A stretch of DNA of 25,173 nt from Peptoniphilus_B koenoeneniae (lineage in GTDB: Bacteria; Bacillota; Clostridia; Tissierellales; Peptoniphilaceae), in contig NZ_JAUSTN010000012.1 in the NCBI RefSeq assembly GCF_030812875.1, positions 1 through 25,173 on the forward strand, given 5' to 3'. The position numbers and the translations under genes are program-made. A model generated the notes under the pieces. The model was not told the origin of the DNA, did no database searches, and saw nothing but the letters and a program-made list of their open reading frames with translations. Shown piece after piece: positions 8,363 to 17,099 of the stretch. The first letter of the stretch is position 1; each line of letters begins with the position of its first letter.

Positions 8363-10069
8363 TTACTTGCTATAAGTTGAAACCACTTCTTTTATCTCAG
8401 TTTCAATTGCCTCTAAAAAATTTTTCTTTGATGATTTTCCCTGTGCAATATCCGATAACTCCATTTCCCACTTTGCTGTTGTTTCTGCGGATTTAAAGGT
8501 ACCAGCTACAATCGTTACAAGGCTGATTCCCTTATGTGTAGCAATAAGGTTTTTCTTATCTCTCTCAATAAATCCTTTGAAAATTAAGTTTTCAATAATC
8601 CCTGCTCTTGTTGCAGGTGTTCCAAGTCCTTTTCGCTCGACCTCTACACCTTTTTCCAGTGCATCATTACCAGCCACTTCCATTGCTTTCAAAAGCGTAT
8701 CTTCAGTAAAGTGTTTCGGTGGTGTTGTGTACTTTTCTTTTATTTCCTTGTTTTCAATGCTCAATACATCACCAATGTTCACATCAGGAAGTACCATATC
8801 TTCATTTTTCTTAGACTTATATTCTTTAAGATATTTTGTAAAACCTTCATCTTTAATTGTCTTACCTGAGCTTGTAAAAGTAAAGCTATCGAATTCAGCT
8901 ACAATCTTCGTTGTATTTTCCACTAAAGGATAGCCCACACTTGCGTGGAATTTATCGGATATAAGGAAGTAAACTTTAGCTTCACTTAAAGGAAGTTCTG
9001 AAACATCTTCTTTTAAGGAACTGATTGTCGGGATAATAGCATGATGATCCGTAACCTTTTCAGAGTTAAATACCGTCTTAATACGCTCTGTATCAAAATC
9101 ATTTTTCCCTAAAATGTTATTAACCGTACTTACAATCATATCTTCCGTTAAGCATCTGCTGTCTGTTCTTGGATAGGTAATCAGTTTTTTCTCGTATAGG
9201 CTCTGTGCATAATCAAGTGTTTGCTTGGCACTATATCCAAAATACTTATTGCACTCTCTTTGAAGTGTTGTAAGGTCAAAAGGCAAATCAGGCTTTGTTA
9301 TCTTTTCCTTTTGAATAACATCGGTAATTCCTATCTTATCGCCAACTAAATTGATTAGCTGTTCAGCAGCAACCTCATCATCAATTCTCTCTGTTGATAG
9401 TGTAAAACCATTCATAGAAAGTTCGACTGTAAAATATTTTTCTTTCTTAAAATTTGCTATCTCATCATCTCTATTTACAATCATGGCAAGGGTAGGTGTT
9501 TGAACTCTTCCCACACTGTAATTTTGCTTGTATAGACACGAATAGAGTCTGCTTAAATTCATTCCCACAAGCCAATCTGCAATCGCCCTTGCTTGTGATG
9601 ATTCGAATAGATTATCGTAAAAACTTCCGTCTTTCAGGTTATCAAAACCCTCTTTTATGGCACTATCTTCCATTGATGAAATCCAAAGGCGTTTCATCTT
9701 CTTTTTACAATTTGCCTGATTGTAGACAAGCCTGAAGATTGCTTCTCCCTCACGCCCTGCATCGCAAGCATTTATCACGATGTCTATGTCCTTATCGTCC
9801 ATGAGCTTTTTAAGAATCGTAAATTGTTTCTTTGTGGACTTTGCAATCTCATACTTATATTCTTTTGGAATAATCGGTAAATCAGCCATATTCCACTTTG
9901 CGTACCTTTCATCGTAGCTTTCTGGATTTGCCATTTTAATTAAGTGTCCAACACACCAACTTACCTTGTATCCGTTTCCCTCATAGTATCCGTCTTTCTT
10001 TTTTGTAGCTCCAATCACTTTTGCAATAGAGATTGCAACACTTGGCTTTTCAGCAATTACAAGTTTCAT
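8363..10069 (-). CDS. topB: DNA topoisomerase III (type IA), ICE-encoded
   Basis: A 568-aa type IA topoisomerase. The TOPRIM domain is at the N-terminus, with IAEKPS (Glu7) and CDAGREGEA (Asp103 to Glu109). The catalytic tyrosine is Tyr299 in LITYPRTDSR, and YSVGRVQTPTLAMI at about 184-198 is also typical. The enzyme relaxes or decatenates negatively supercoiled and single-stranded DNA; ICE copies are thought to act in processing transferred or replicating DNA. The protein ends after the core fold (EIKEVVSTYSK) with no cysteine-rich zinc ribbon. The ATG follows AGGAGG at a 10-nt spacing, and terminator-like hairpin T2 precedes it. Confidence 0.95.
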   Translation of the reverse strand: MKLVIAEKPSVAISIAKVIGATKKKDGYYEGNGYKVSWCVGHLIKMANPESYDERYAKWNMADLPIIPKEYKYEIAKSTKKQFTILKKLMDDKDIDIVINACDAGREGEAIFRLVYNQANCKKKMKRLWISSMEDSAIKEGFDNLKDGSFYDNLFESSQARAIADWLVGMNLSRLYSCLYKQNYSVGRVQTPTLAMIVNRDDEIANFKKEKYFTVELSMNGFTLSTERIDDEVAAEQLINLVGDKIGITDVIQKEKITKPDLPFDLTTLQRECNKYFGYSAKQTLDYAQSLYEKKLITYPRTDSRCLTEDMIVSTVNNILGKNDFDTERIKTVFNSEKVTDHHAIIPTISSLKEDVSELPLSEAKVYFLISDKFHASVGYPLVENTTKIVAEFDSFTFTSSGKTIKDEGFTKYLKEYKSKKNEDMVLPDVNIGDVLSIENKEIKEKYTTPPKHFTEDTLLKAMEVAGNDALEKGVEVERKGLGTPATRAGIIENLIFKGFIERDKKNLIATHKGISLVTIVAGTFKSAETTAKWEMELSDIAQGKSSKKNFLEAIETEIKEVVSTYSK

Positions 10070-10100
10070 CTATATTTTTCCTCCTGTTTTTCAATATAAA

Positions 10101-10128
10101 AGGGCGAAAGATTTTACTCTCTCGCCCT
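10101..10128 (-). terminator. Terminator-like hairpin before topB (T2)
   Basis: An 11-bp stem (10128-10118 with 10111-10101, one G-U) has the same GTAAAA loop as T1 and is followed by TTTATATTG. It lies between the DUF4366 stop and topB. The bases after it (ATTGAAA...AGGAGGAAAAATATA) closely match those after T4, so the two are copies of one terminator-plus-RBS cassette. Confidence 0.7.
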
Positions 10129-10132
10129 GTGT

Positions 10133-10166
10133 TTTGCACCAAATATGAGATAGTTTTGGGTGCAAA
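10133..10166 (-). promoter_or_regulatory. Second inverted repeat after the DUF4366 stop
   Basis: TTTGCACC(C)AAA (10166-10155) can pair with TTTGGTGCAAA (10143-10133), with a single-base bulge. No T-tract follows directly. It begins right after the stop codon and immediately precedes hairpin T2. It may be an mRNA 3'-end stabiliser or part of a two-hairpin control region. Confidence 0.45.
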
Positions 10167-10167
10167 T

Positions 10168-11721
10168 TTATTCCAAATCATCATCTTCCTTATCTTCTGT
10201 TTCTGCTTCATCTACTTCATTTTCGCTTTCTTCCGCTTCTGAAAAGAAATCATCATCTTCCTCCTCAAAGCCTTCAAGCTCCTTATCTTCCTTTTTCTTA
10301 ACGACCTTAAAATAATATCCTGCACCTAATGCTCCTGCTACTACAAGAATGAGAATTAAGTAGGTTCCCATATTGCTGCTTTCTTCTTTTTTTACTGGCT
10401 TAGATTCTTCTTTTTCAGGTTCTTCCTTTGTAATTTCCTGTTTCGGAGCTTCTTTTTTCTCAACCATATTAAGAAGATCATCTTCAGATACTTCTGTTAG
10501 GAGCATGACATTTTCGCTATCCTCATCATGGTTAATGATTAAATGAAAAGTCTTACCATTTTTAGTTGTAAAGGTAACAAACTGTCTTGCATCCGCTGAA
10601 TACATATCCGTTTCTCTCTTATCACCGCTATCTCCATGATGAATCGAATAATCCTTGTTCGCATTATCCTTATTTTCCGTAACGGTTCCTCTTGCCTTTG
10701 ATGGAACAGAAGCTACTCCCTTATTAGTATTTACAGTCTTACTTGTCCCGTCCATAGATGAATCCTGATTGTTATTGGCAGGAGCTTTCGGTGTCAGCTT
10801 ATTAGGATAGCGAATATATTTCTCTTTCGTTTCAGAATCACTTGTATCTTTTACAGTATTTTCTGAACTCGCCTGTGTAGTTGTGCTTTTTCCTGTGTTG
10901 TTTACAGGTGTTTGATTTGAAATGCCTGAGTTTGTCTTAATTCCGGAAATAGGGCTGTTCGGTGCAGACGGATTAGATATTACGGGAGCCTTGTTTGCTT
11001 CATTTGCCTTTTCCTCAAGCTCTTTAATCTTTTTATTCAGCTTATCCATTTCCTTCTTCATTTCTTCTGATAAGTCCTTATTTTCCTTATCTTTTTTTGT
11101 TTTTTCTTTCAAGCTTTCAATTTCAGCTTCAAGGTCTTTGATTTTCTCCTTTTGCTTATCGCTTAATTTGTCTTTATCCTTCATTTCGCTATTTAACTTA
11201 TCAAGCTTTTCCTGAAGCTCCTTTGCATCTTTTTCCATTTTGGAAATGTCTTCTTTAGAAAGCTCTGTCTGCGTTGACTTATCTTCCGTCTTTGGAATTT
11301 TCGTCTGCGAGCTTTCATCCTGTTTCGGCTTTTCTTCTTCTGTCTGAGTCTCTTTATCTTTAGCCTCAGTCTTTGCTACCTTTCGGATAATTTCATCATT
11401 TCCATCGCCTTTTACTTCATAAAATAGAAACTCATCAACAAATTTCATATTATCAGGGAGCATCGGCAGATCACCGCTGTCAAGAAGCTGTCCTTTCTCA
11501 GCCTTTATCTTTTCCTCCTTATAAACTTTTTCATCTTCAAAGATATACTTTACATTTACTTCCACTTGTGTTTGGACAGCTTTATCGCTTGTAGGTGCTT
11601 CCGTTAAGCTTTGCTCATGAGCATAAACAACTGTCCAAAGACCCAAAAGGCAGCTTATACTTACAACGACTGCAAGTGCTGCTGTCCAAAACTTCTTATT
11701 CTTTTTCCAACTGGTTTTCAT
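10168..11721 (-). CDS. DUF4366 / CD1107-family ICE surface protein
   Basis: A 517-aa cell-envelope protein. It has an N-terminal signal or anchor helix (about 11-33: AALAVVVSISCLLGLWTVV). A long charged coiled-coil region of K/E/D heptad-like sequence covers about 130-245, followed by a Ser/Thr/Asn/Pro-rich linker. The conserved domain lies near 385-420 (FVTFTTKNGKTFHLIINHDEDS), with a second membrane helix at about 450-470 and an acidic cytoplasmic tail rich in E and D. This matches the DUF4366 family found next to CD1108-type hydrolases in C. difficile conjugative transposons. The ATG follows AAGGAG at 7 nt and overlaps the end of the DUF4315 gene by 26 nt, suggesting translational coupling. 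A role in the transfer apparatus or cell contact is inferred from position only. Confidence 0.85.
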   Translation of the reverse strand: MKTSWKKNKKFWTAALAVVVSISCLLGLWTVVYAHEQSLTEAPTSDKAVQTQVEVNVKYIFEDEKVYKEEKIKAEKGQLLDSGDLPMLPDNMKFVDEFLFYEVKGDGNDEIIRKVAKTEAKDKETQTEEEKPKQDESSQTKIPKTEDKSTQTELSKEDISKMEKDAKELQEKLDKLNSEMKDKDKLSDKQKEKIKDLEAEIESLKEKTKKDKENKDLSEEMKKEMDKLNKKIKELEEKANEANKAPVISNPSAPNSPISGIKTNSGISNQTPVNNTGKSTTTQASSENTVKDTSDSETKEKYIRYPNKLTPKAPANNNQDSSMDGTSKTVNTNKGVASVPSKARGTVTENKDNANKDYSIHHGDSGDKRETDMYSADARQFVTFTTKNGKTFHLIINHDEDSENVMLLTEVSEDDLLNMVEKKEAPKQEITKEEPEKEESKPVKKEESSNMGTYLILILVVAGALGAGYYFKVVKKKEDKELEGFEEEDDDFFSEAEESENEVDEAETEDKEDDDLE

Positions 11722-11935
11722 TTGACTTCTCCTTTTTCATTTCTACTCTTTGTCTGTTTACCTTTGCCATCAAATCACTGATTGTAATGTTGTTCTTTCT
11801 GCAAATGGCAATGATTTCTTCGTTTTCAAGTTCTTCTTCACGAATAAATAAAGGCTCCAATTCTTCATCAATCAGAGCCTTTTTATCCTTTAACTTCTTT
11901 ATTCTGTTTTTTACTGCTTTCAGTTCTTTTTTCAA
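11696..11935 (-). CDS. DUF4315 family protein
   Basis: A 79-aa, highly charged, helical protein (KKELKAVKNRIKKLKDKKAL) with a short turn ICRKNNITISDLMAKV, matching the DUF4315 family found between CD1108 and DUF4366 genes in clostridial ICEs. The start is TTG at 11935-11933, supported by AGGAGG with a 7-nt spacer. Its 3' end overlaps the DUF4366 gene. No membrane segment. Function unknown; probably a small cytoplasmic partner of the transfer proteins on either side. Confidence 0.85.
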   Translation of the reverse strand: MKKELKAVKNRIKKLKDKKALIDEELEPLFIREEELENEEIIAICRKNNITISDLMAKVNRQRVEMKKEKSNENQLEKE

Positions 11936-11947
11936 ATTGTGTCCTCC

Positions 11948-14080
11948 TTATCTGTTTACATTTGGCGGAAAGCCGAAGCCTACTGGATGATGCTGACAAA
12001 AAGATGCTATCCAATCATCTAAGGTAGTTACTCTGATTCGCCCGATATTATCTATTACCTTGCCATCGCCTATATAAATGCCTACATGACCATAGGTGAG
12101 TCCTGCTGTACTTCCGCTGCTACTACTTTCAACCGCAACAAGCATTCCCACCTTGAGTTTTGATTTGTCTGATGTAAAGGTATAGTTTCGATACATATCA
12201 CAGGCATTTCCGCCAATATATCCAAGTCCTGCATTTTGATAGACCTGCGACACCCACATAGCACACCAGCCTGCACCCGGAGATGGCGTAATGTATGCAG
12301 CATTTACAATCTTCTTTTGAACTTCCGTAGAAGCCTCATACTCTTTCCCGCCTCCGATACCTCCATTGGAAGCAATAAGGTCGCTATTACCAAAGGCTTC
12401 TCCCATATTGCCTTGAGCAAGGAATAGGGCTTCATAGTGTTTCAGATTGTCAGGATAGTTTGCAAAAACCTTTCTGATAATGCTATCCATCTCTTTTTTA
12501 TGAAGTGTTACAATCAGTTTCTTGTACTCGTAAGGTTCTTCATGGCTTTCGGTATATTCATTTCCATCTTCATCGGTATAAGTTTCTGTAACTGTCCTAT
12601 ATCTGATTTCCACTTCTTCCTTATACTCAAGGTCATACATGGACTTAAAAAGCTCATTTAATACGGAACTTACTTCTGATACATTCTTTACTTCTCCACA
12701 CCTTGATGTAATGTAGGATAAAAGCTCGTGGACATTATGACCGATGTACTCTGTGTTATTTAGGATGTACTCGTCATATCCGGGATAATTTTCTTCTACA
12801 TTGTCAACCTCACTTTGAAGCTCCTTTTCCATCTTCGAAAAATTCTCATTGATTTCACTTAGGACATTTGGCTTTGACAAATAGCTTGTTGTAAGAACAG
12901 AACTTGTGGAGTTCATAAAGCCCGTCATTCCCGTTCCTGCAAAGTTGATAAAGAAAGTTCCCAAAATAATAAGACCTATGAAAATAATCATAAGTCCCTT
13001 TGCTTTTCTTACTATAAATCTTTTTGAGCCTTTCAACGAGCCAATGAGGTTTTCTTTAATCCGATCTCTGAGTCTTGACTTATTCTCACGACGAATGGCT
13101 GCCTTTACCTGATTTTTCTTTTGAAATCTTTTATAGGCATTTGCTCTTTTATATTCATTCATCTTTTTCAGGTTCTCTTTGGCATCACGAAATTCAAGCT
13201 TCGATTTTCGCTTCCTGATTTTATAGTCCTTATTTGTAAGATCGTATCCTTTCTTCGCCTTTTTCTTATCAGAATATTTCTTTATGCCATGAATGAGTTT
13301 CGAGCTTGCGTCCGCTGTCTTTTCTCCTGCTTCCACCCCTTTGTTTTCATCGCTTCCATGGGATAAGTAATCTCTTACGGTTTCACTTCCTTTAGCAAGT
13401 CCTGATAAAGCGGATACTTTAGGAGCCTTATTCTTAAATACTGTTTCTTGTTCTTTAGAAAGTCTGTTTTTCTTTTCTCTATCAAGAATGGCTTCTTTTC
13501 CGATTTCTTTACTGTTCGCCTTTTCCTCTTTAACTTCCGTATCCTTTTTTCTGGTATAGAGCTTATCAGAATAGTTTTTTCTCTTATAATTTTTCTTTTG
13601 AGCCTTTTGGCTTTTTGAAAAGCTGTTTGTATCTTCCACTTTGCAATGAAGATTATCTTCGACATCGTAGGTTGACTCAAAATAGTCGCTATCCCTAAAG
13701 TCATTGTCATATCTGTCTACGATTCCGTCATTATCAAGGTCTTTTCCTAAAGGATCATAGATTTTTCCATCCTTAACCTCAGTATCATAATCCGCTTTCC
13801 CGATTTCTTCCTGACTTACACTTCCTGTTTCAGGACTTCTATACCTTGCATTTCTTTTAGAAGTTTTTCCGTTTATTTCAGTTTCTGCACTTCTCTTACT
13901 GACCTTTTCATGCACCTTATCTTGAAATCTGTCTTTGTCATGGACGATTTTCCCTCTGTAATCATCATTATGCTTTAGTTTATTTTCTTCAGGCTCTATG
14001 CTGCCATTACTTTGCAATGTTTCCTTTTCTATCCTTGCCCTTTGCCTTTCCTTAAAGTCCCTTTTCAGTTTCTGTCCCAT
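11948..14080 (-). CDS. CD1108-family membrane-anchored peptidoglycan hydrolase (NlpC/P60 or CHAP)
   Basis: A 710-aa protein with three parts. The N-terminal ~365 residues are a long basic cytoplasmic region. One membrane helix follows at about 365-385 (GLMIIFIGLIILGTFFI). The extracellular part ends in a papain-like hydrolase with the catalytic Cys near 604 (GWCAMWVSQVY) and His near 662 (YGHVGIYIGDG). It corresponds to the VirB1-like wall-opening enzymes of Tn916/CTn-type ICEs, which cut peptidoglycan so the transfer channel can cross the wall. No separate transglycosylase domain is evident. An Asp-rich calcium-loop-like stretch (DLDNDGIVDRYDNDFRDSD) lies near 110-135 in the part predicted to be cytoplasmic. 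The start (ATG at 14080) lies 4 nt after the virB4 stop, with the RBS overlapping that stop. Confidence 0.9.
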   Translation of the reverse strand: MGQKLKRDFKERQRARIEKETLQSNGSIEPEENKLKHNDDYRGKIVHDKDRFQDKVHEKVSKRSAETEINGKTSKRNARYRSPETGSVSQEEIGKADYDTEVKDGKIYDPLGKDLDNDGIVDRYDNDFRDSDYFESTYDVEDNLHCKVEDTNSFSKSQKAQKKNYKRKNYSDKLYTRKKDTEVKEEKANSKEIGKEAILDREKKNRLSKEQETVFKNKAPKVSALSGLAKGSETVRDYLSHGSDENKGVEAGEKTADASSKLIHGIKKYSDKKKAKKGYDLTNKDYKIRKRKSKLEFRDAKENLKKMNEYKRANAYKRFQKKNQVKAAIRRENKSRLRDRIKENLIGSLKGSKRFIVRKAKGLMIIFIGLIILGTFFINFAGTGMTGFMNSTSSVLTTSYLSKPNVLSEINENFSKMEKELQSEVDNVEENYPGYDEYILNNTEYIGHNVHELLSYITSRCGEVKNVSEVSSVLNELFKSMYDLEYKEEVEIRYRTVTETYTDEDGNEYTESHEEPYEYKKLIVTLHKKEMDSIIRKVFANYPDNLKHYEALFLAQGNMGEAFGNSDLIASNGGIGGGKEYEASTEVQKKIVNAAYITPSPGAGWCAMWVSQVYQNAGLGYIGGNACDMYRNYTFTSDKSKLKVGMLVAVESSSSGSTAGLTYGHVGIYIGDGKVIDNIGRIRVTTLDDWIASFCQHHPVGFGFPPNVNR

Positions 14081-14084
14081 AAGC

Positions 14085-16514
14085 CTACCTCACTTCTTCA
14101 GGCTTAGTTGTCATCTTCTGATAAAGGATTGTGTCTTTCGGGAACTTATCAAGGAAAGGAACAATAGTATTTCCAAAAAACAAAAGTCCTTCTCCTGCAT
14201 TGGAATTGGTTACATATTTTAGCTGTGGCTGTGAGATTTTAAGTTTCCTTGCTAAAATTTCTCTATCGCCTGAAGCCTGATTAAGCATTAGCACAAAGTC
14301 CGTATTATCAAAGATATTTTCTATCTCCTTACTCATCAGTAGGTCTTTGACATTTTGTGTAATACCTGTCGGGATTCCTCCCCACTTACGAAATCTTTTC
14401 CAAATTTCTACGGAATAAGAAGCTGTCTGCTCGTCTTTTAAAAGCAAGTGAAACTCGTCGATATAGTACCTTGTAGCCTTATTCCCTCTGTTTTGCGATA
14501 CCTTATTCCATACCTGATCCTGAATAACGAGCATTCCAATTTTTTTAAGCTGACTTCCAAGTTCCTTAATATCAAAACAAAGAAGCTGCTTATTTAAGTC
14601 CACATTGGACTGATGGTTAAATACATTAAGAGAGCCTGTTACATAAATCTCCATTTCCGTTGCCAGTTTTTTCCCGACTTTTTCTTCCTGATTTTTTAAC
14701 ATATCATATAGGTTTTGAAGAATGGGCATATTACAAGGCTTTGGATTTTCAAAATACTTTTCATAAATCTTAGGAAGGCATCTGTCTATAACCGACTTTT
14801 CTTCTGCTGTAAGACCGCTACCACCAACTACTAATTCAAGCATTGACATAATGAAGTTTGCTTTATCTTTCAGCGGTGCGTCCCCATCGCCATAGTTCAT
14901 ATTGATGTCAAGGGGATTTAGATAGTCTTTTGACTTACTGCTAACCTTTATGACTTCTCCTTTAAACTGACGCACAAGGTTTCCGTACTCGCCTTCCGGA
15001 TCGCAGATAATCACATCATCATCGGTTGTAAGAATGGCATTTGCCATTTCTCTTTTTGCACTAAAGGACTTACCACTTCCGGGCGTTCCCAAGATAAGAC
15101 CGTTTGGGTTTTTCAATTTCTTTCTATCTGCCATAATCAGGTTATGGCTTAGGGCATTTAGTCCATAATACAAACTGTTCGCCGAATTTATGAAAAGCTC
15201 CTCTGTGGTAAAAGGCATAAATACTGCCGTAGATGATGAGGTTAGTCCTCTGTCAATTTCAATCTTATTTACCCCAAGTGGAAGTACACTGATTAATCCC
15301 TGTTCCTGTGAGTGATCAAGTCTTTTTAACTTGCAATTATGCTTATTGGCAATGGAGCTGATTTGAGAAATGGTATTATCCAGCTTTTGAATTGTCCTTG
15401 CAAAGTTCATAAAGATAATGGTTACGACAAACATACGCTCATCTCTTGTCTGGAGGTCTTTTAAAAGACTTTTTACATCTTCTCCATAGGTAATTAAATC
15501 ACTTGGAAGAATGTCCATATCATATCCCGACCTTACAGCCTTTTTATTCTCCTCAATCTTCATCTTGTCAATATCGGTATTTTTTCTTTTTACCATCTTG
15601 ATGGCTTCCGACTGTTCGATTGCCTTGATATGAAAAGAGATATTGATGTTATCGTCTATATCCAAAAACTCGGCAAGCATACGGTCTGAAAGCTCACTTG
15701 CAAGGATTTGAAAATGACTTGCCGCTCCGATAAATTTTCCAAACTTAAAATACCTTGACGGTGTAAAGTTAAATTCATCAGGAACAATGTATGTCTTTGT
15801 GCTTTCTTTCTTCTTTAAGTCCTTATATGAAAATTCAAAGGTCTTATTCGGATTTAAAACATCATGAAGTATCTTCAACCTTTCCTCTCCGTTAAGGCTT
15901 TCTGCTCTTACTCCCATACTTTTAAGACTCGATAATATATCTATCTCCAGTCTTTCAAGTTTTGAAGTAGCCTGCTCCAAATTATCAGCTTCCACTGTAA
16001 AGGTTACATACTTTGATTTTTTCAGTCCGTTATTTCCCTTTACAATCTGACTTTTAAGCATCTCCCTAAACTCAAGGCGTATATCGTCAAAACCGTCCTT
16101 TTTATCCGGTATTTGAATGGCTGATTTCATTTCTTCATTTCTGCCAAGCTGATTGATATATGAAAACTCTATGCTGACACTTGGATCAAAGGAATTAAGA
16201 AAATTTGCAAACTGATTAAAAATCAAATCTCTATCTTCTTCTAAGGCAAGCTGATAGTTTATATCCTCAAAAGCGATACTCTTATTAAAATGCTTTTCAT
16301 CAATCTGACATATCCCGCTTTTTAAAAGTCTAAGGTAGGGAATGGTATCTTCAACAGTGTATCTTTTCGGTTCTTTCCTAAAGATAAGGTCAAGTAATCC
16401 GCCCCTATCTTTTTTAGACTTTCCCTTATTTTGCTTTAAGTCCTGTTTTTGACTTCTTAACTTCTTTTGGTTTTGTTCTAACTTTAGCTGCTGAATCTTT
16501 CTTTTGTCTTTCAA
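14085..16514 (-). CDS. virB4: VirB4/TraE-type conjugation ATPase
   Basis: An 809-aa ATPase that powers the type IV secretion channel. Walker A GTPGSGKS lies near 476 and Walker B YYIDEFHLLL near 685; LKISQPQLKYVTNSNAGEGL near the C-terminus is typical of Gram-positive VirB4. The N-terminal ~40 residues are a K/Q-rich extension. The start is TTG at 16514-16512, supported by AGGAGG (16526-16521) with 6-nt spacing. This places the first 89 nt inside the prgI gene in another frame. It is followed at once by the CD1108 hydrolase, as in Tn1549-type elements. Acts at the inner face of the membrane with PrgI and the TrbL-like protein. Confidence 0.95.
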   Translation of the reverse strand: MKDKRKIQQLKLEQNQKKLRSQKQDLKQNKGKSKKDRGGLLDLIFRKEPKRYTVEDTIPYLRLLKSGICQIDEKHFNKSIAFEDINYQLALEEDRDLIFNQFANFLNSFDPSVSIEFSYINQLGRNEEMKSAIQIPDKKDGFDDIRLEFREMLKSQIVKGNNGLKKSKYVTFTVEADNLEQATSKLERLEIDILSSLKSMGVRAESLNGEERLKILHDVLNPNKTFEFSYKDLKKKESTKTYIVPDEFNFTPSRYFKFGKFIGAASHFQILASELSDRMLAEFLDIDDNINISFHIKAIEQSEAIKMVKRKNTDIDKMKIEENKKAVRSGYDMDILPSDLITYGEDVKSLLKDLQTRDERMFVVTIIFMNFARTIQKLDNTISQISSIANKHNCKLKRLDHSQEQGLISVLPLGVNKIEIDRGLTSSSTAVFMPFTTEELFINSANSLYYGLNALSHNLIMADRKKLKNPNGLILGTPGSGKSFSAKREMANAILTTDDDVIICDPEGEYGNLVRQFKGEVIKVSSKSKDYLNPLDINMNYGDGDAPLKDKANFIMSMLELVVGGSGLTAEEKSVIDRCLPKIYEKYFENPKPCNMPILQNLYDMLKNQEEKVGKKLATEMEIYVTGSLNVFNHQSNVDLNKQLLCFDIKELGSQLKKIGMLVIQDQVWNKVSQNRGNKATRYYIDEFHLLLKDEQTASYSVEIWKRFRKWGGIPTGITQNVKDLLMSKEIENIFDNTDFVLMLNQASGDREILARKLKISQPQLKYVTNSNAGEGLLFFGNTIVPFLDKFPKDTILYQKMTTKPEEVR

Positions 16515-16815
16515 GATAAACCTCCTTTCTCACTCTTTTTTGTGGCTGATAAAATTTATGAAGGTAAATATACTTAAAGTATTTCTCAAAGCTAAGTCCG
16601 TCCTTTTCAAAAAGAGTGATAAAAAATATAGGGAGAGTAGACACAATGAGAAAGATGACTGCTATATCATTTGGAACAACCTTTCGCATAAATAGATAGA
16701 TTGGTATTCCAATCATTCCTGCAATCGTAAAACCTATCAGTTGTCTTTTGGTCAGGTTGAATGCAACCTTTGTTTTTACCTTCTTTAAGTCTTTTGGGAT
16801 AGGTACATACGCCAT
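16426..16815 (-). CDS. prgI: PrgI family inner-membrane transfer protein (VirB3-like)
   Basis: A 129-aa protein beginning MAYVPIPKDLKKVKTKVAFN, the hallmark of the PrgI family (VirB3-like channel component encoded next to virB4). Two membrane helices lie at about 26-44 and 48-68, followed by a basic tail (PKEVKKSKTGLKAK). The last 89 nt overlap the start of virB4, so the tail and the VirB4 N-terminal extension share DNA in two frames. It starts 3 nt after the upstream small membrane protein gene, so the operon is tight. Confidence 0.92.
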   Translation of the reverse strand: MAYVPIPKDLKKVKTKVAFNLTKRQLIGFTIAGMIGIPIYLFMRKVVPNDIAVIFLIVSTLPIFFITLFEKDGLSFEKYFKYIYLHKFYQPQKRVRKEVYLERQKKDSAAKVRTKPKEVKKSKTGLKAK

Positions 16816-16818
16816 AAC

Positions 16819-17085
16819 TTACCTCCCATCTTCTTTATTCTTTGAAAGCTCCTCTATATGCTCATATACGGAGCCGATTTCTTCCTGAATACTTGCAATC
16901 TGTTCATCTGTACTTCTGTTATATCTTTCCTGCATTAGACAAAAATCATTATGGCAGCGACCGATGTCCTTTGTTCTTTCTTCCAAGTCATTCACTTTGC
17001 TGTGAAGCCTGATTCTATCCATCACCGCCAAAATACCCGTTCCAACTGCTACTACTATCAATACTGTTTTTCTTTTGTTCATCAT
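16819..17085 (-). CDS. Small membrane-anchored coiled-coil protein, unknown
   Basis: An 88-aa product with one N-terminal membrane helix (about 7-22: VLIVVAVGTGILAVM) and a helical, coiled-coil-like remainder (VNDLEERTKD, EEIGSVYEHIEELSKNK). Two cysteines sit near 43-50. It lies between the TrbL-like and PrgI genes, where clostridial ICEs commonly encode a small protein of this kind. The start is one of two adjacent ATGs after AAAGGAT. I do not recognise a family; an accessory scaffold role in the channel is inferred from position only. Confidence 0.75.
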   Translation of the reverse strand: MMNKRKTVLIVVAVGTGILAVMDRIRLHSKVNDLEERTKDIGRCHNDFCLMQERYNRSTDEQIASIQEEIGSVYEHIEELSKNKEDGR

Positions 17086-17099
17086 ATCTATCCTTTCTT

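Noticed and set aside
12082..12303. 73-aa minus-strand frame inside the hydrolase catalytic domain
   Set aside because: It overlaps a strongly conserved catalytic domain in the main frame, lacks an RBS, and its Cys/His/Arg-rich sequence is typical of a shadow frame.
13375..13710. 111-aa minus-strand frame inside the CD1108 hydrolase gene
   Set aside because: Lysine-rich shadow of a lysine-rich linker, no Shine-Dalgarno before its ATG, and no recognisable composition of a folded protein, unlike the nested frame at 6203-6613.
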